Below are positions 23,601 to 30,592 of a stretch of 33,724 bases of DNA, piece after piece. This stretch comes from CAZJQD01 sp964548165 [NCBI: uncultured bacterium] (GTDB lineage: Bacteria > UBA8481). A program made the position numbers and the translations under genes. The stretch is taken from NCBI GenBank assembly GCA_964548165.1, contig CAZJQD010000034.1, positions 1 through 33,724 of the forward strand, read 5' to 3'. Under the pieces are notes generated by a model. It worked only from the letters and a program-made list of their open reading frames with translations. It had not been told where the DNA came from and made no database searches. The first letter of the stretch is position 1, and every line of letters begins with the position of its first letter.

Positions 23601-26600
23601 ATCCACTCCGTCCCCGATGATTCGGTCTACGTCCAGTGGACCTACGACAACACGGTCCAGGACATTCAGTCCTCGGTCGGCACGCCCTACCGGCTCGTCT
23701 GCACCGCGCCCTTGGCCGTCATCGTAGGCGAGCCCATGGAAATCCATGTCGCCGCGGTCGATGCGGCCGGCTTCAAGGTGGCCACCTACACGGGAACCAT
23801 CAACGTCACCGTCACGGACTCCATCTCCTACCCGGCATCCTTCCCCATCATCGCCGCGGACAATGGCGAGACGCTCACGTTCGTCACGCTGGGCGCTGGA
23901 GTCGGATCGATCACCTGCACGGTAACCGCCTCAGGTATCCTGCCAGGAACCGCCGCCATCACCGTCCTGCCGACCTCCAGCTACCTCATCAACGAGGTCC
24001 TGGCCAACGTCGGGACCATCGACTGGAATCCGAATGACGCCCAGGAAGAGGGTCGTGACGAGTGGGTCGAGATCTATAACAGCAGTGACACGGAGGAGAA
24101 TCTCGCCGGCCTCAAGCTCGGGCACTCCTCCGCCACCAACAAGATCACCCTTGCCGGCACGCTCCCGGCGCGGGGCTGGGTCACGATCTACCAGGGCGTC
24201 GCCACGGCGGCCTCGTCCTATCATTTCGATTCCACCGGCGCGCATGTCGCGACGAACCTGGCCCTGACCGGGAGCTGGCCGGAGGATCTGCCGAATGCCG
24301 GCGGCACCGTCCAGCTCTGGTCCGCGGGGGACACCCTCATCGCGATGCTCGCCTACCCCTCCGCGACCAACGACGTCTCCTACGGCCGCGCCCCCGACGG
24401 CCGCTCCGCCGTAACGCTCACGTCCTTCACCAAGCCCTCCCCCGGCATTGCCCCCGCCGCCGGCACCGACGCCGAGACGAGCGCCAACGCCCGGTTCGTC
24501 GTCGACGCGCCCGACACGGCCAGGCTCGACGAGGCCTTCACGCTGAACGTGGCGCTCCTCGACAAGAACGGGGACACCGTCACTTCCTTCAACGGGCTCA
24601 ATGCTTATGTCGCCGCCCGCGCCAACGGCACGCTCTCGGTCTCCACCCTCTCCTTTACGAACGGCGTGGCCGCCGCGAACGTCTCTTACACCGCCGGCGA
24701 CATCGACGAGTCTTCCGGCATCTACGTGTACTACGCTCACGGCCAGGGCGTTCATGCGGGTTACGATTCCTTGACCTTGCTGGCCGGTTCGGACGCGAGC
24801 CTCGAGACGAGCATCGTCTCGGTGACCCAGGCGGTCGCGGACGGCATCGATACCGCGCTCGTGCAGATCGTGGTGCTGAGCGCGAACGGATCGCCGGTTG
24901 CCGGCGCCACGGTCACCTGCACGACGGCCAAGCAGGGCCCGGACACCGTAGGCAGGGACACCGTCAGCGCCGTCTCCCAGCTCACCAACAGTTTTGGCGT
25001 CTGCACCTTCACCATCGTCTCGAGGGACACCAACCCCTCGAAGGTCTACGTCACCGTCAACACCCTGACGCTGCGCGATTCGCCGCTCATCTACTGGCTC
25101 GACCCGACCGAGTCGGGCGTCTACACCTCGTTCGGCACCCTCATCCAGCTCGGCTCCACGCTCAACGACACCGGCCAGTTCTACCTCTGGCCAAACTGGC
25201 GCGCCGACGGGCTCGCGCTTGCCTATGTCGCCAAGGTGGCCGCCGACATCGACACGTGGGCCGTCTACGTGGCCTGGGACGATGGGCAGCACGGGGACAA
25301 CGCGGCCGCTGACGGCCAGGTCGTCACGTATCGCGTCACCGGCGTCCAGCATAACGTCGCCCAGAATTCGCGGCCTTCGTGGGGAGACATCCTCGACACG
25401 GACGGCGCTCGCGTGGCCAGCTATACGCCCGGCGACGGCCGGATGGACATCGTCTACACGGCCTACAATGGCACGAATCGCAAGGATATCTACGTCGTCC
25501 GCGCAAGCGGTGCGGATTCCACGGTGCCCAAGGCCTCGACAGTCCGGTTGACGGACGGGTCCGGCAACTGGTCCCAGCCCATCGTCGCGCCCGGCGGCGA
25601 CACGCTCTACGCCGTCCAGCAAGGCGGCATCTATCGGCTCGATCCCAAGGGCACCTTCCTATGGAGCCTGGGCGGCGTGCAGCAAATGATGTTCCTGGAC
25701 ATCAGCGTGAACGGCATGCCCCATGCGGCCGTGGACATTGCGCTGTACGGTCGCGACGTCATGGCCGTCTCGGTCATCAATAACAAGCCCGCCTACTTTG
25801 GACGCAATATCCAGGGCGAGATCCTGATCCTCAACTGCGTGGATACCTTCCAGGGCATGTATGCGACCGTCGACGGCAATCGCGTCAAGCAGGTGCGCCG
25901 CAACGACTCCTCCGTCTGCTGGAACCTCTCGTGGGACACCGGCGGTCGCGCCCTTTCCTTCACGCGCGACGTCAACGGGAAGTTCAACTACATCGCCCTC
26001 AACGCTCGGCACGCCGATCCGCGACAGGCTTACGGGGGCGTCGATTTCGATGTCGAGGCCGTCTACATCACCGACACCGGCTACGCCCCCTACCGCCCCG
26101 CGCCGCTCATCAATAACGCGGGCGGCATCAACGACAATGGCGCCGGCTTCTCTCCCGGCAACGCCGCGCGCGTCGCCTACGTCTCCCACGACACCATCTT
26201 CAGCACCGTGAAACTGAACATTCTCAACATCGACGGCGTCGCGCAGGTAAACACGTCCGGCGGCCTCCTCTTTGAAGGCGGCCGCGTCACCGCGATCGTG
26301 GACGAGGGCGACGTCCTCTCGGGGTCGGTCAAGATCCAGGTTGGCAGGCCGGCCGGGGTGCCGGGCAACAGCACTCCCGAGTCCATCGCGTTGACCGGGA
26401 ATGCCCGGGAGTTCTTCCCCAAGGGCCAGACCTTCGCGGACTCGATCACGGTCATCCTCTACTACGACGCCGACGACCTGACCACGGCCGGTATCACCAA
26501 CGGCACCGCCGGCGAGTACTCGCTGAAGGTATTCTGGTACAACCCCACCGCGGATGCCTGGGAGGATTACAACGCCGTGGTGGACCCCACGGACCGCAAC

Positions 26601-29600
26601 GGCGCCCTCGGTTCCCTCACCTTCCGGACGAATCACTTCTCGATCTACGGCGTCGGCGTGGGCGCGACCCTGCCCCATGAAGCCGCACCCCTCTCGCCCC
26701 CCCAGGGCCATGTCACCGCCTCGCGACGTCCGACCTTTGCCTGGACGCACAACGACCCGGCCTCCCGGCCCCAGGTGGGCTGGCACATCCAGGCCGCACT
26801 GGACACCAACTTCAACGCACCCCTCTACGACCGCAACGGGTCCGGCCCCGACTCGACACACACCGCCGGCAGCGATCTGCTTTCCTCGGGGGACAGCACC
26901 ATTCATTGGCGGGTCCGCACCGCCGCCGTCGCGAACGCCTGGGGCCAGTGGAGCCGGGTCGACTCCTGGTTCCGCATCATCCACCGCCTGCCCTCGGCGC
27001 CGGTCATCGCGGCCCCCGCGGAGGGCCTCGAGACCAGGAGCTTCCCGGCCCTCGCCTGGACACACGTCGACGCGGACAGCCAGGCCCAGACGCACGTGCA
27101 GGTCGAGATATCCTCGGCGAAGGACTTCTCGGCCATCGCCTTCGGCGAAGCGCGCGAGACCACGGTCACGACCATGGCGACCGGCGCCTCGCTGGCATCA
27201 GGCACATGGTACTGGCGCCTGCGCACCGCGAGCGCGAGTGGATTCGGCGCCTGGTCGGAATCGCGCACCCTCATCATCAACCGCGCCCCGCTCGCCCCCA
27301 CCGTCACCGCCTCGCCCGACACCCTGCGTCATCCCTACCCGTCGTTCGCCTGGACGCACAATTCGCCCGAGCTGATGCCGCAGGCGTCGGCCACGCTCGA
27401 CCTGGCCGCGGATCCCTCCTTCACCTCGCTCTACAAGACCCTCACCTTCGAGAGCGCGGCCGGATCGCTGACCCTTCTCGAGGACAACGCCCTGGCCGTG
27501 CGCGGCGCCGCGCGCGTCTACTGGCGCCTCAGGACGGCCACCTCCGAGGGTCTCCTCGGTGCCCCGGCGACGGGCAGCTTCTGGCTTGCCCTCAGCCCGC
27601 CCTCCGCGCCCGTTCTTTTGGCACCGGCGCACCAGGCGGACACGACCGCCACCACCCTGACCTTCGCCTGGCAGCACGTGGACGTGGACGGCGATCCCCA
27701 GGCGAATTACCACCTTCGCCTCGCCCGAGACACCACGTTCGCGGCTCCTGTCTTCAGCGAGCTTGTCAACGGCGCGGCCGCCTCGCGCTCGCTCGCGGGC
27801 CTGGCGGGAACCTACTACTGGCAGGTGGCCACGGGCGATACCTACGATCTCGGTGCGTGGTCGGCAGCGCGCGTCCTCTCGGTCAGCGCAGCCTCGGTGG
27901 CCCCGCTCCCGCTGGGCCCCACCTCGGCCAGCCTCGTCACGACACCGCAACCCACGGTCTCCTGGCAGCATCGACATTCCTCCGGTTCACCCCAGGTCTC
28001 CGCCCTTCTTGAGTTCGCCACGAATCCCGGTTTCGCCCCGTTGTGGCGGTCCGTGGCGGTGAGCGGAGCGAGCCAGTCGCACGAGCTCGCGGGTGCTGAC
28101 TCCCTGGCCTTCATCGGCGAGACGACCGTCTACTGGCGTATACGCACGGCCGTCCTGGGCACCGATTACGGCCCCGTCTCGGCGGAATCGACCTTCACGC
28201 TCCGGATCGCTCCCCCCTCCGCACCCTCACCTACCGCGCCCGCCGACAGCACGGCGACCCGGAACCGCGAGGTGGAATTCCGCTGGTTGCACCGCTCCAC
28301 CAACGATTCGTTGCCCCAGATCGCCTATGAGCTGCGCCTCGGCCGCGAGACCGAGCCTGCCGCAGCCTCGGATGTCCGGACCATCTCGGATGTGTCAAAC
28401 GGCGGCGTCGTTGCCTGGATGGACGGCGGGCGCTGGTACTGGCAGGTGCGCACGATGAGCGCGGCGGGATGGAGCCCGTGGTCCGGAGCGCAAACGGTGA
28501 CCGTCGACACGCACGCGCTGACCCCCGCGCTTCTCTCTCCCACGACCGGAGCCACCATCACCACCCCGCGCCCGACGTTCCGCTGGCGTCACACCGATCC
28601 AGAGGGCTTTTCCCAGCAAGGCGCCCGGATTGAGATCGGCACGGAGACCGCGTTTGTCTCCCCGGTGGCGGTCAAGGTCGTTACCGGCTCCGCGGATTCC
28701 TGGACGCCGTCGGTGGCCGAGAGCATCCCCCTCACCGGCGACCGCACCCTCTTCTGGCGCGTCCAGACGGCCAGCTTTGGAACCGACTTTGGCCCCGCCG
28801 AGTCCGAATCCTCGTTCCAGGCCCGGTTCAACGCGCCCACCGTCCCGACGCTCGTTCCTCCCGCCGACACCAGCCGCCAGAGACTACCGGTCCTCGGCGT
28901 CCTCCACGCCGACGGCGAAGGCAACGCCCAGGAGGGCGTTCGCGTCCAGGTGTCGCAGAGCCCCGACTTCGCGACGACCGTTCTCGATCTTGTCGCCGAG
29001 ACGACTGCCTCCTCCTTCACGCCCTCGGCGCCCCTTGCCGGAGGTCGCCACTGGTGGCGGGCCGCCACCCGCGACGCCGTCGGGTGGAGCCCCTGGGCCG
29101 CGGCCGACGATTTCTGGGTCGACACGCGCGCCGAGTGGCGAACGCTTCGCCTCTCCTCCGCCCGCGTCGTCCCCGCCGGCGAGACCCGCCTGCTCGCCCT
29201 GGAACTCGTCTCCGAGACCGGCGCTCTCATCGCCTGGACGGGCCAGGCCAGCGTGCGCATCGGATCACGCGTCCTCGCGGGGAACGCCTTCGCGACGACG
29301 GCCACAGGGGCCGAGATCCCGCTGCGCATCGACACCGCTGGACGCTACCTCGTGATGGTCTCCGAAGTGGACGCGGCAGCCGGCGACACGCTCCACGTCC
29401 TCGCCAAGCCTGCCTCCATCACCGGTGAGACCTGGGTCCTCGTTTCGGGCCGCGCCGGCGTTGGACAGCGCGTCGATGCCCGCGATACCGTCCTCACCGT
29501 CATCGTCTCCAACCCGTCGGCCGCGGATACGGCACTCCGCCTTCGCATCACCACCGGCCGCGACACCGTCCTCACCACCGACCTCGCGCCAGCATCCCTC

Positions 29601-30476
29601 GATTCCGGGCTCGTCTACTTCCTGCCCTCGAGTCTCTCTCTACCCGCCGGCGAGCGGCTGACGATCGTGGCCTCACGCGGCGGCGACACCATCGCGACGG
29701 TCGAGGCCCTGGTCTTCACTCCCGCCGGCACCGCCTTCTCCGCCAGCGAGACATCGGCGGGGCGCGGCATCAGCGTCGATGTTCCCGCCGGCGCCTGCGA
29801 CACGCCCTTCTTCATCACCTTCCGCGTCGTGCCCCGCGACTCCTGGTTGAACGCCACCCGCGGCCCGGGTCGCCAGGTCGTCGAGACCTCCATCATCGAG
29901 ATCGTCTCGGAGGACATGGACGGCAACCCGATCGAGACCTTCCGCCAGAACCTGACGCTCCGCTTCCCCTTGGGAGGCGGACGAAACCCGCGCATCGCCT
30001 TCCTCCGGAACGGCGCCTGGGTCGAGCTCGGCGCGACCTCCTTCTCGGAGCTTTCCGGCGAGGCCTCGGGGCAGACCGATCACCTCTCCGTCTGGGGGCT
30101 CGTGGTCGGCGGCCCGGGCAACATCAACGCGGTCGTGACCTACCCGAATCCCTGGCGCAGCGACCAGGGCGTCACCAATGCCAACAGCGACGCCTACGGC
30201 ATCAAGTTCGACCAGTTGCCCACCGGCCCCGTTCACTTCCGTATCTTCACGGTCGCCGGCGAGCTCGTCGTCGACGGCACGCTCGATCCCGCCACGCTCG
30301 GCGCGACCGCGGCCGGCAACGCCCTGAAGGTCATCGACGTCGGCGGCCTCACCGGCCAGGTCACCCGCTGGAATCTCCGGAACCAGCACAACCAGCACGT
30401 CGCCAGCGGCCTCTATCTCATCCGCATGGACCACTCCTCGGGTTCCATCGTCAAGCGAGTCGCCGTCATCCGCTGA
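14664..30476 (+). CDS. giant multidomain secreted protein (lamin-tail, beta-helix, Fn3-like repeats, C-terminal sorting-like module)
   Basis: 5270 residues without interruption. Signal peptide 1-50 (cleavage after PARA). Domains in order, positions approximate: DOMON/CBM9-like 180-375; lamin-tail (LTD) 400-575, starting VVINEV; DOMON/CBM9-like 827-1010 (DGDTSDWQDDEI) and 1039-1260 (IDGDTAEWQ); Ig-like 1292-1390; right-handed parallel beta-helix 1392-2160; Fn3 2166-2272; LTD 2279, 2675 and 3106, each followed by an Ig-like domain; Big_1-like 3380-3476; TolB/propeller-like 3490-3780; beta domain 3880-4003; eight Fn3-like repeats 4007-4820; ZU5-like stretch near 4980-5146; and a FlgD/T9SS-like C-terminus 5152-5270 (YPNPWRSD, then VASGLYLIRM and KRVAVIR). 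It is probably a cell-surface or released carbohydrate-binding/adhesive protein; no catalytic site is recognised. The start could instead be ATG at 14697, with GAAGG three bases upstream. Confidence 0.9.
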   Translation: MAVIQLDLRRYMRRSPKLRQRLIRAGLARASAWLILAISGLVLTVQPARAWTAMEWAGEMTASDWSNPSTTSGTPWQFTQISGDTYWTIIQVPQDGDKGTNSFRYEFWMENSNWTATDKFTLNNRSDVLGQGSSNAQWINYNGNNTNCNWIQFTDAGYYFVRGYNYWTGAQNELQATIGPGRVLCDGNLYNASSDNAFKEWPTTSELGTDNGLTFYAYWDTQFLYLGLTGVDLASASNGDFFVAIDTGGPANGVYRSPTWDERYHHLPIAADACLTVDASTYKAVRRHDGSAWINPGDGQGFGSGGAEYVGPSNSEFKVRWTAINGSGIPSTLRMVAWYQPNDANNHGVSASWPPQNPAGSSDTEMFTHYYYWANPTGSIASTGYASAKADSRIITNRRVVINEVLAVDNARMSSVDSYCFVELYNPAPVAVDVSNWVITDQYTDWTIPASTTLSPQKFLVYHLKPGLNYTDSWGATHIFSSSNTTINPGTASAGNAVSLFTSSSKDSFSLTDFVLLSTNASPSTLHDSMAVWAGIWPENTGAPGSGSLTGNSVGRTKTDGTDSDNAGDWDAFGTAGGPVWSPGFTNGSASTRVTSAQIGAVDLAFKQSNYTSDWIATAVLGDTIYLACTVTNTPGNTFIEGLPVVVYSPDDTIVVTLRETTPSSKQFIGYFIVTNSRPKQNNALYVSGSSIIYCTSVVTGGNVPYPAVGAADSFYAGFDLTGPTISLKRDSHVMKSNGATYGYLFRATFSDASGLDSAWVTTENGLNTGTVRWPYAAFATETFRVQTDFTSALTNNAINRVYLWAQDIFGNKSSVPLYIQKETLTAADGDTSDWQDDEILDQRKGNFLRVAWDDTGLYLSYGGPDGAIYEVGGAGADFFLYMQTSRATTADSTYTPINWSGYGNVHKLPFGANYCVVLEGDYTTNEEDNLITEFQSVTAGAWSGNLQVDSTAYLGRHSSNNRTNEYRISWSHLGGMPDSILLIFYHQYEGASNIYNALPPGNPAGGAATVVFTDYYNIPILRDTVSPATSLRLSTNPGTRRIDGDTAEWQATLWPTSDDTSILGSTSANPPEFVWRAKLDDRRNFFTDVYDNFDLRQFRITADTRNIYFLSVMKNITDPNLPMLAIAIDTNLIVNNGQQEIGGIARTRTVDTAKWEANFLVSTARTGWWNNDFSAFQSDGSSYINAGAVDAFELSMPWTRLYPSTATGDSLPRRLRFTVITGRKGTTDIYDFEKDGSWNATTTSRAMDGITLASRKDPDFGAEVSDPDTEVGYYFEVDFDTVGNIIPNRIQPQGDSGVYKADSVVVMKWRAVDWNGNAVSGIDGRIGATMVFSHTGNGTLVFTDSTSAWSSAEKNVSLRYNVAETITVTCTTLPYGRVATFRLAFLKDTSGANPWYVNDGSTTGDSFTGAAGSVNNNGLTRWTPKASLADILPFLTAGDTVYIDAGTYNPAGTLTIVAESVTLWGADSRTTIIDWNDSSGGSNFSLYATGRDSLTIRDLTLADARNGLFLENCDFAVVQRVRATTCGENGFLLQTDVDSASIQACYADTNASSGFYFGEADFCSITSSRSVGNTNVGFILAAGSDSNRLMHCVASGNADGFKVDNSMGNRLTGCTALSQTGAGFVTVVAGSTYNILEYTLAQSSGAQGYYFGATSYNRVESTIALSSTGKGYEFSFAVGFTIDNNQALSSGGIGFYLENSDTNTFRRNWSKSSGSDGIKLEASDFNTVLGCTTMANVGPGLVVTGASLRNTLTSCTSTSDPIGVYVDAYGNNEFRHLRVDTPTGVGFDLKSNIDTYLGCRVYGSTSHGFFLEDAASYNLLDSNFVIKAGGSGFYLSSGSVFNTLRGNSDSGSSGAGFLLDGADSNSFHANYSAWSGSDGFKMENGADSNSFRGDSSERSGSSGFATLTSSLFASFVGCTVVSPVGNAFYLNADSATVLACTAVSPGAAGFLLLSNKYSLLRDNLSVSAAGIGFFANGADSNTLDRNTTRGGSSDAFKVDNADFNTLTSNRADTAGGAGFAFLGASHGNLAVGNTAAFTINSGFYIDADSNVFFSNLAKNSIASGFSVLGKNAIVLVGNQSDSNDDYQFYIETGSDGLTLTRNNLSPKPSTGTNGVYTDQASLSLTRNWWGTRDSVTIDAMISGGGKATSLFSPYRLGAVDTAAGADTVAPLAPDTVAAATTGMETILVSWSAVTADESEDAHATGLTGYSIWRAFAADSRLWELRGTVGSGATTYSDSRLAVNTRYFYRVAAYDEKSPWLNGSFYSDSVVSDTTWDRPTVVINELARGWTSSDKDSDFIEFYVKQDNARGDSVDLLGWKLYTMIGNGARTLRKTFGNVTVRSGTFITLFLATPAALADETTDDGDGRVNIYSTASNDLLEGGATNGDVLVELEAADGTVVDVLAYSDGAWAAGQTTRLGDLQALGQWSPDGDAANTVSNTSLGIKGISLQRDSIATDNNTKDDWLLDSQTAGNFPIARYEMKSDSLTPYLGLPFNLTIWAVDGRGETVVNHRTTPRLSLTNGAISPTSAGFGGEGDYVHGSTGETVISVTLSGYSGTITCSAVFSDRTGSIVLEARAGLESFTLVPLAPIKRGAPFPLRIKANTVLGSTATWFTGPLPLSVDSYSVSPTSVIFTATDLGDTIIMATLDGVGVITLTADTSGKSGSCTAVPVPDTRIVINEFYVNDQNRQSSTRDRDEWIELYNRGLGSVSLSGWTFRIRTYDQASALTYTFPAAATIPAQGFAVIHFNKTGADDFNATDTDGCLNLYATNSSPPMADSEDILPGSSTHDSGAIGLYISATQDSTTIVDFVGYSGNGSADANLPDTTHAVQAGIWRRAQTLSLPTSSSLGRAFYLAVDGWDSDLGSTWSLLSSADSYSYTEGRPNINSQPTSVTSIAVTSSSSTTGETCAAGDTLFITLTASAGGNASAVDATNVYVRSTTDMTGIVVTLRETANNSLIFQGEAYIATSPLESNDGMRIIHSVPDDSVYVQWTYDNTVQDIQSSVGTPYRLVCTAPLAVIVGEPMEIHVAAVDAAGFKVATYTGTINVTVTDSISYPASFPIIAADNGETLTFVTLGAGVGSITCTVTASGILPGTAAITVLPTSSYLINEVLANVGTIDWNPNDAQEEGRDEWVEIYNSSDTEENLAGLKLGHSSATNKITLAGTLPARGWVTIYQGVATAASSYHFDSTGAHVATNLALTGSWPEDLPNAGGTVQLWSAGDTLIAMLAYPSATNDVSYGRAPDGRSAVTLTSFTKPSPGIAPAAGTDAETSANARFVVDAPDTARLDEAFTLNVALLDKNGDTVTSFNGLNAYVAARANGTLSVSTLSFTNGVAAANVSYTAGDIDESSGIYVYYAHGQGVHAGYDSLTLLAGSDASLETSIVSVTQAVADGIDTALVQIVVLSANGSPVAGATVTCTTAKQGPDTVGRDTVSAVSQLTNSFGVCTFTIVSRDTNPSKVYVTVNTLTLRDSPLIYWLDPTESGVYTSFGTLIQLGSTLNDTGQFYLWPNWRADGLALAYVAKVAADIDTWAVYVAWDDGQHGDNAAADGQVVTYRVTGVQHNVAQNSRPSWGDILDTDGARVASYTPGDGRMDIVYTAYNGTNRKDIYVVRASGADSTVPKASTVRLTDGSGNWSQPIVAPGGDTLYAVQQGGIYRLDPKGTFLWSLGGVQQMMFLDISVNGMPHAAVDIALYGRDVMAVSVINNKPAYFGRNIQGEILILNCVDTFQGMYATVDGNRVKQVRRNDSSVCWNLSWDTGGRALSFTRDVNGKFNYIALNARHADPRQAYGGVDFDVEAVYITDTGYAPYRPAPLINNAGGINDNGAGFSPGNAARVAYVSHDTIFSTVKLNILNIDGVAQVNTSGGLLFEGGRVTAIVDEGDVLSGSVKIQVGRPAGVPGNSTPESIALTGNAREFFPKGQTFADSITVILYYDADDLTTAGITNGTAGEYSLKVFWYNPTADAWEDYNAVVDPTDRNGALGSLTFRTNHFSIYGVGVGATLPHEAAPLSPPQGHVTASRRPTFAWTHNDPASRPQVGWHIQAALDTNFNAPLYDRNGSGPDSTHTAGSDLLSSGDSTIHWRVRTAAVANAWGQWSRVDSWFRIIHRLPSAPVIAAPAEGLETRSFPALAWTHVDADSQAQTHVQVEISSAKDFSAIAFGEARETTVTTMATGASLASGTWYWRLRTASASGFGAWSESRTLIINRAPLAPTVTASPDTLRHPYPSFAWTHNSPELMPQASATLDLAADPSFTSLYKTLTFESAAGSLTLLEDNALAVRGAARVYWRLRTATSEGLLGAPATGSFWLALSPPSAPVLLAPAHQADTTATTLTFAWQHVDVDGDPQANYHLRLARDTTFAAPVFSELVNGAAASRSLAGLAGTYYWQVATGDTYDLGAWSAARVLSVSAASVAPLPLGPTSASLVTTPQPTVSWQHRHSSGSPQVSALLEFATNPGFAPLWRSVAVSGASQSHELAGADSLAFIGETTVYWRIRTAVLGTDYGPVSAESTFTLRIAPPSAPSPTAPADSTATRNREVEFRWLHRSTNDSLPQIAYELRLGRETEPAAASDVRTISDVSNGGVVAWMDGGRWYWQVRTMSAAGWSPWSGAQTVTVDTHALTPALLSPTTGATITTPRPTFRWRHTDPEGFSQQGARIEIGTETAFVSPVAVKVVTGSADSWTPSVAESIPLTGDRTLFWRVQTASFGTDFGPAESESSFQARFNAPTVPTLVPPADTSRQRLPVLGVLHADGEGNAQEGVRVQVSQSPDFATTVLDLVAETTASSFTPSAPLAGGRHWWRAATRDAVGWSPWAAADDFWVDTRAEWRTLRLSSARVVPAGETRLLALELVSETGALIAWTGQASVRIGSRVLAGNAFATTATGAEIPLRIDTAGRYLVMVSEVDAAAGDTLHVLAKPASITGETWVLVSGRAGVGQRVDARDTVLTVIVSNPSAADTALRLRITTGRDTVLTTDLAPASLDSGLVYFLPSSLSLPAGERLTIVASRGGDTIATVEALVFTPAGTAFSASETSAGRGISVDVPAGACDTPFFITFRVVPRDSWLNATRGPGRQVVETSIIEIVSEDMDGNPIETFRQNLTLRFPLGGGRNPRIAFLRNGAWVELGATSFSELSGEASGQTDHLSVWGLVVGGPGNINAVVTYPNPWRSDQGVTNANSDAYGIKFDQLPTGPVHFRIFTVAGELVVDGTLDPATLGATAAGNALKVIDVGGLTGQVTRWNLRNQHNQHVASGLYLIRMDHSSGSIVKRVAVIR
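18838..21140 (+). repeat. parallel beta-helix coils of the giant protein
   Basis: Residues about 1392-2160 start with NPWYVNDGSTTGD and a GDTVYIDAGTY edge strand typical of pectate-lyase-like helices. They continue as coils of about 22-24 residues with a recurring pattern: G-x-G-F, hydrophobic strand, ADSN turn, N-x-x-x strand. They close with LTRNWWGT, the usual capping motif of NosD/PbH1-type repeats. Roughly 30 coils fit. Confidence 0.85.
26682..29125 (+). repeat. eight ~100-residue Fn3-like repeats of the giant protein
   Basis: Units begin near 26682, 26997, 27293, 27603, 27900, 28218, 28515 and 28831, on average about 308 bp apart. Each opens with (A/V/T)P-x-x-x-x-P, most have a WxHxD/N...Q segment, and each has a closing strand such as VYWRLRTA, WYWQVRTM or HWWRAATR. 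The DNA is diverged, so the duplication is old. Confidence 0.85.
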
Positions 30477-30481
30477 GTGCT

Positions 30482-30577
30482 GGGGTCAGGCTGCCACATG
30501 GCCACAATTCCCAATCCACCGAGAACGCTGGTATTCCGGTCAGAAGCGAAATTGTGGCCATGGAACAGCCTGCCCCC
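30482..30577. repeat. REP-like palindromic element, copy 2
   Basis: The left arm (30482-30509), beginning GGGGTCAGGCTGCCACATGG and ending CACAATT, is mirrored by the right arm (30550-30577), which reads back as GGGGGCAGGCTGTTCCATGG and then the same inner bases. The loop of 40 bp is unlike that of copy 1. It lies six bases after the giant gene's stop and just before the ABC operon. Confidence 0.88.
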
Positions 30578-30592
30578 TGATAGCCTGACGGC

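Noticed and set aside
14664-30476. possible frameshift or split within the giant gene
   Set aside because: The frame is open throughout and domains follow one another without a break, so I treat it as one gene.
12384-30476. composite transposon bounded by the two palindromes
   Set aside because: No transposase, target duplication or composition change is seen. Two REP-like copies in intergenic gaps are better explained as dispersed repeats.
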